A stretch of DNA of 6,001 nucleotides, taken from positions 1-6,001 of the forward strand of contig JAUSEJ010001028.1 in NCBI GenBank assembly GCA_030650265.1, written 5' to 3'. Position 1 is the stretch's first letter. Each line of letters begins with the position of its first letter. The translations under genes and the position numbers were made by a program. This DNA comes from Dehalococcoidia bacterium. GTDB lineage: Bacteria > Chloroflexota > Dehalococcoidia > JACPQF01. Below are positions 5,928 to 6,001 of this stretch, piece by piece. Below the pieces are notes generated by a model, which saw only the letters and a program-made list of their open reading frames with translations, made no database searches and had not been told where the DNA came from.

Positions 5928-5989
5928 CTCGGAGTAGTTATCCCTTTACAGTGTGCAATTTCCGGCTCCAAATAATGAGTCCCGGGTGC

Positions 5990-6001
5990 GGTTATCGGAA
6001 C
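5990..6001 (+). repeat. Partial dif-like site cut by the window edge
   Basis: The last bases read GGTTATCGGAAC. Bases 5992-6001 (TTATCGGAAC) are the idealised right arm of the two complete sites, and GTGCGGTT just before and within it (5986-5993) also precedes DR1 in similar form. Whether this is the right arm of a decayed site or the left part of another site continuing past 6001 cannot be told. Confidence 0.3.

Noticed and set aside
5945..5976. TTTACA and AATAAT on the plus strand as a possible promoter leading out of the window.
   Set aside because: The spacing is 20 bp, too long for a standard promoter, and no gene is visible downstream.
1..6001. CRISPR arrays, tRNA or rRNA genes, insertion-sequence transposases, toxin-antitoxin or phage-defence genes.
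   Set aside because: Looked for on both strands; no regular repeat-spacer pattern, cloverleaf, transposase motif or recognisable defence protein was seen.

Overview
The window looks like an accessory stretch of a bacterial chromosome or large plasmid with moderate-to-high GC (roughly mid-50s % by eye). No ribosomal or other phylogenetic marker is present, so the host is uncertain. From remembered resemblances, the P-type ATPase and the methyltransferase remnant suggest a Chloroflexota-like or other deep-branching environmental bacterium; treat this as a low-confidence guess.

Layout. Positions 1-1368 (+) hold most or all of an O-antigen ligase/polymerase-type membrane protein, whose frame is still open at the left edge. 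An AT-rich intergenic stretch with a plausible sigma70-type promoter (1512-1540) leads into a small DUF805-type membrane protein (1605-1931, +). Next comes a region of decay. The 3' three-quarters of a SAM-dependent methyltransferase gene (2153 to about 2596, -) meets the 3' end of an unrelated two-helix membrane protein gene (about 2597-2911, +) at a sharp junction, and both have lost their 5' ends. Positions 2912-3339 hold no gene, only short repeats and recombination-site-like motifs.

The best-preserved unit is a divergently placed two-gene operon on the minus strand. It contains a CmtR-like ArsR/SmtB metal sensor (5466-5810) and a P1B-type heavy-metal ATPase (3340-5463). The ATPase starts at a GTG 2 nt after the sensor's stop codon, and its Shine-Dalgarno sequence lies inside the sensor's last codons. 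A near-consensus promoter (TTGAAA, 17 bp, TATAAT) is overlapped by a perfect 30-bp palindrome at 5829-5858. This is a self-contained design: the sensor sits on the palindrome and blocks its own promoter until a soft metal ion releases it, after which pump and sensor are made together. The ATPase has CSC where CPC is expected in the ion-binding membrane helix, together with an unusual mix of helix-7 and helix-8 residues, so its metal cannot be assigned by standard rules.

The most interesting structure is that this operon lies between two directly repeated 28-bp sites (3133-3160 and 5900-5927). Each has 11-bp imperfect inverted arms around a 6-bp spacer, the architecture of Xer/dif and other tyrosine-recombinase core sites. 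The two agree at 23 of 28 positions while their flanks do not match. A degenerate third copy lies at 3000-3027 and a half-site at the right edge (5990-6001). This suggests the metal-resistance operon is, or was, a dif-module-like cassette moved by site-specific recombination. No recombinase gene is in the window.
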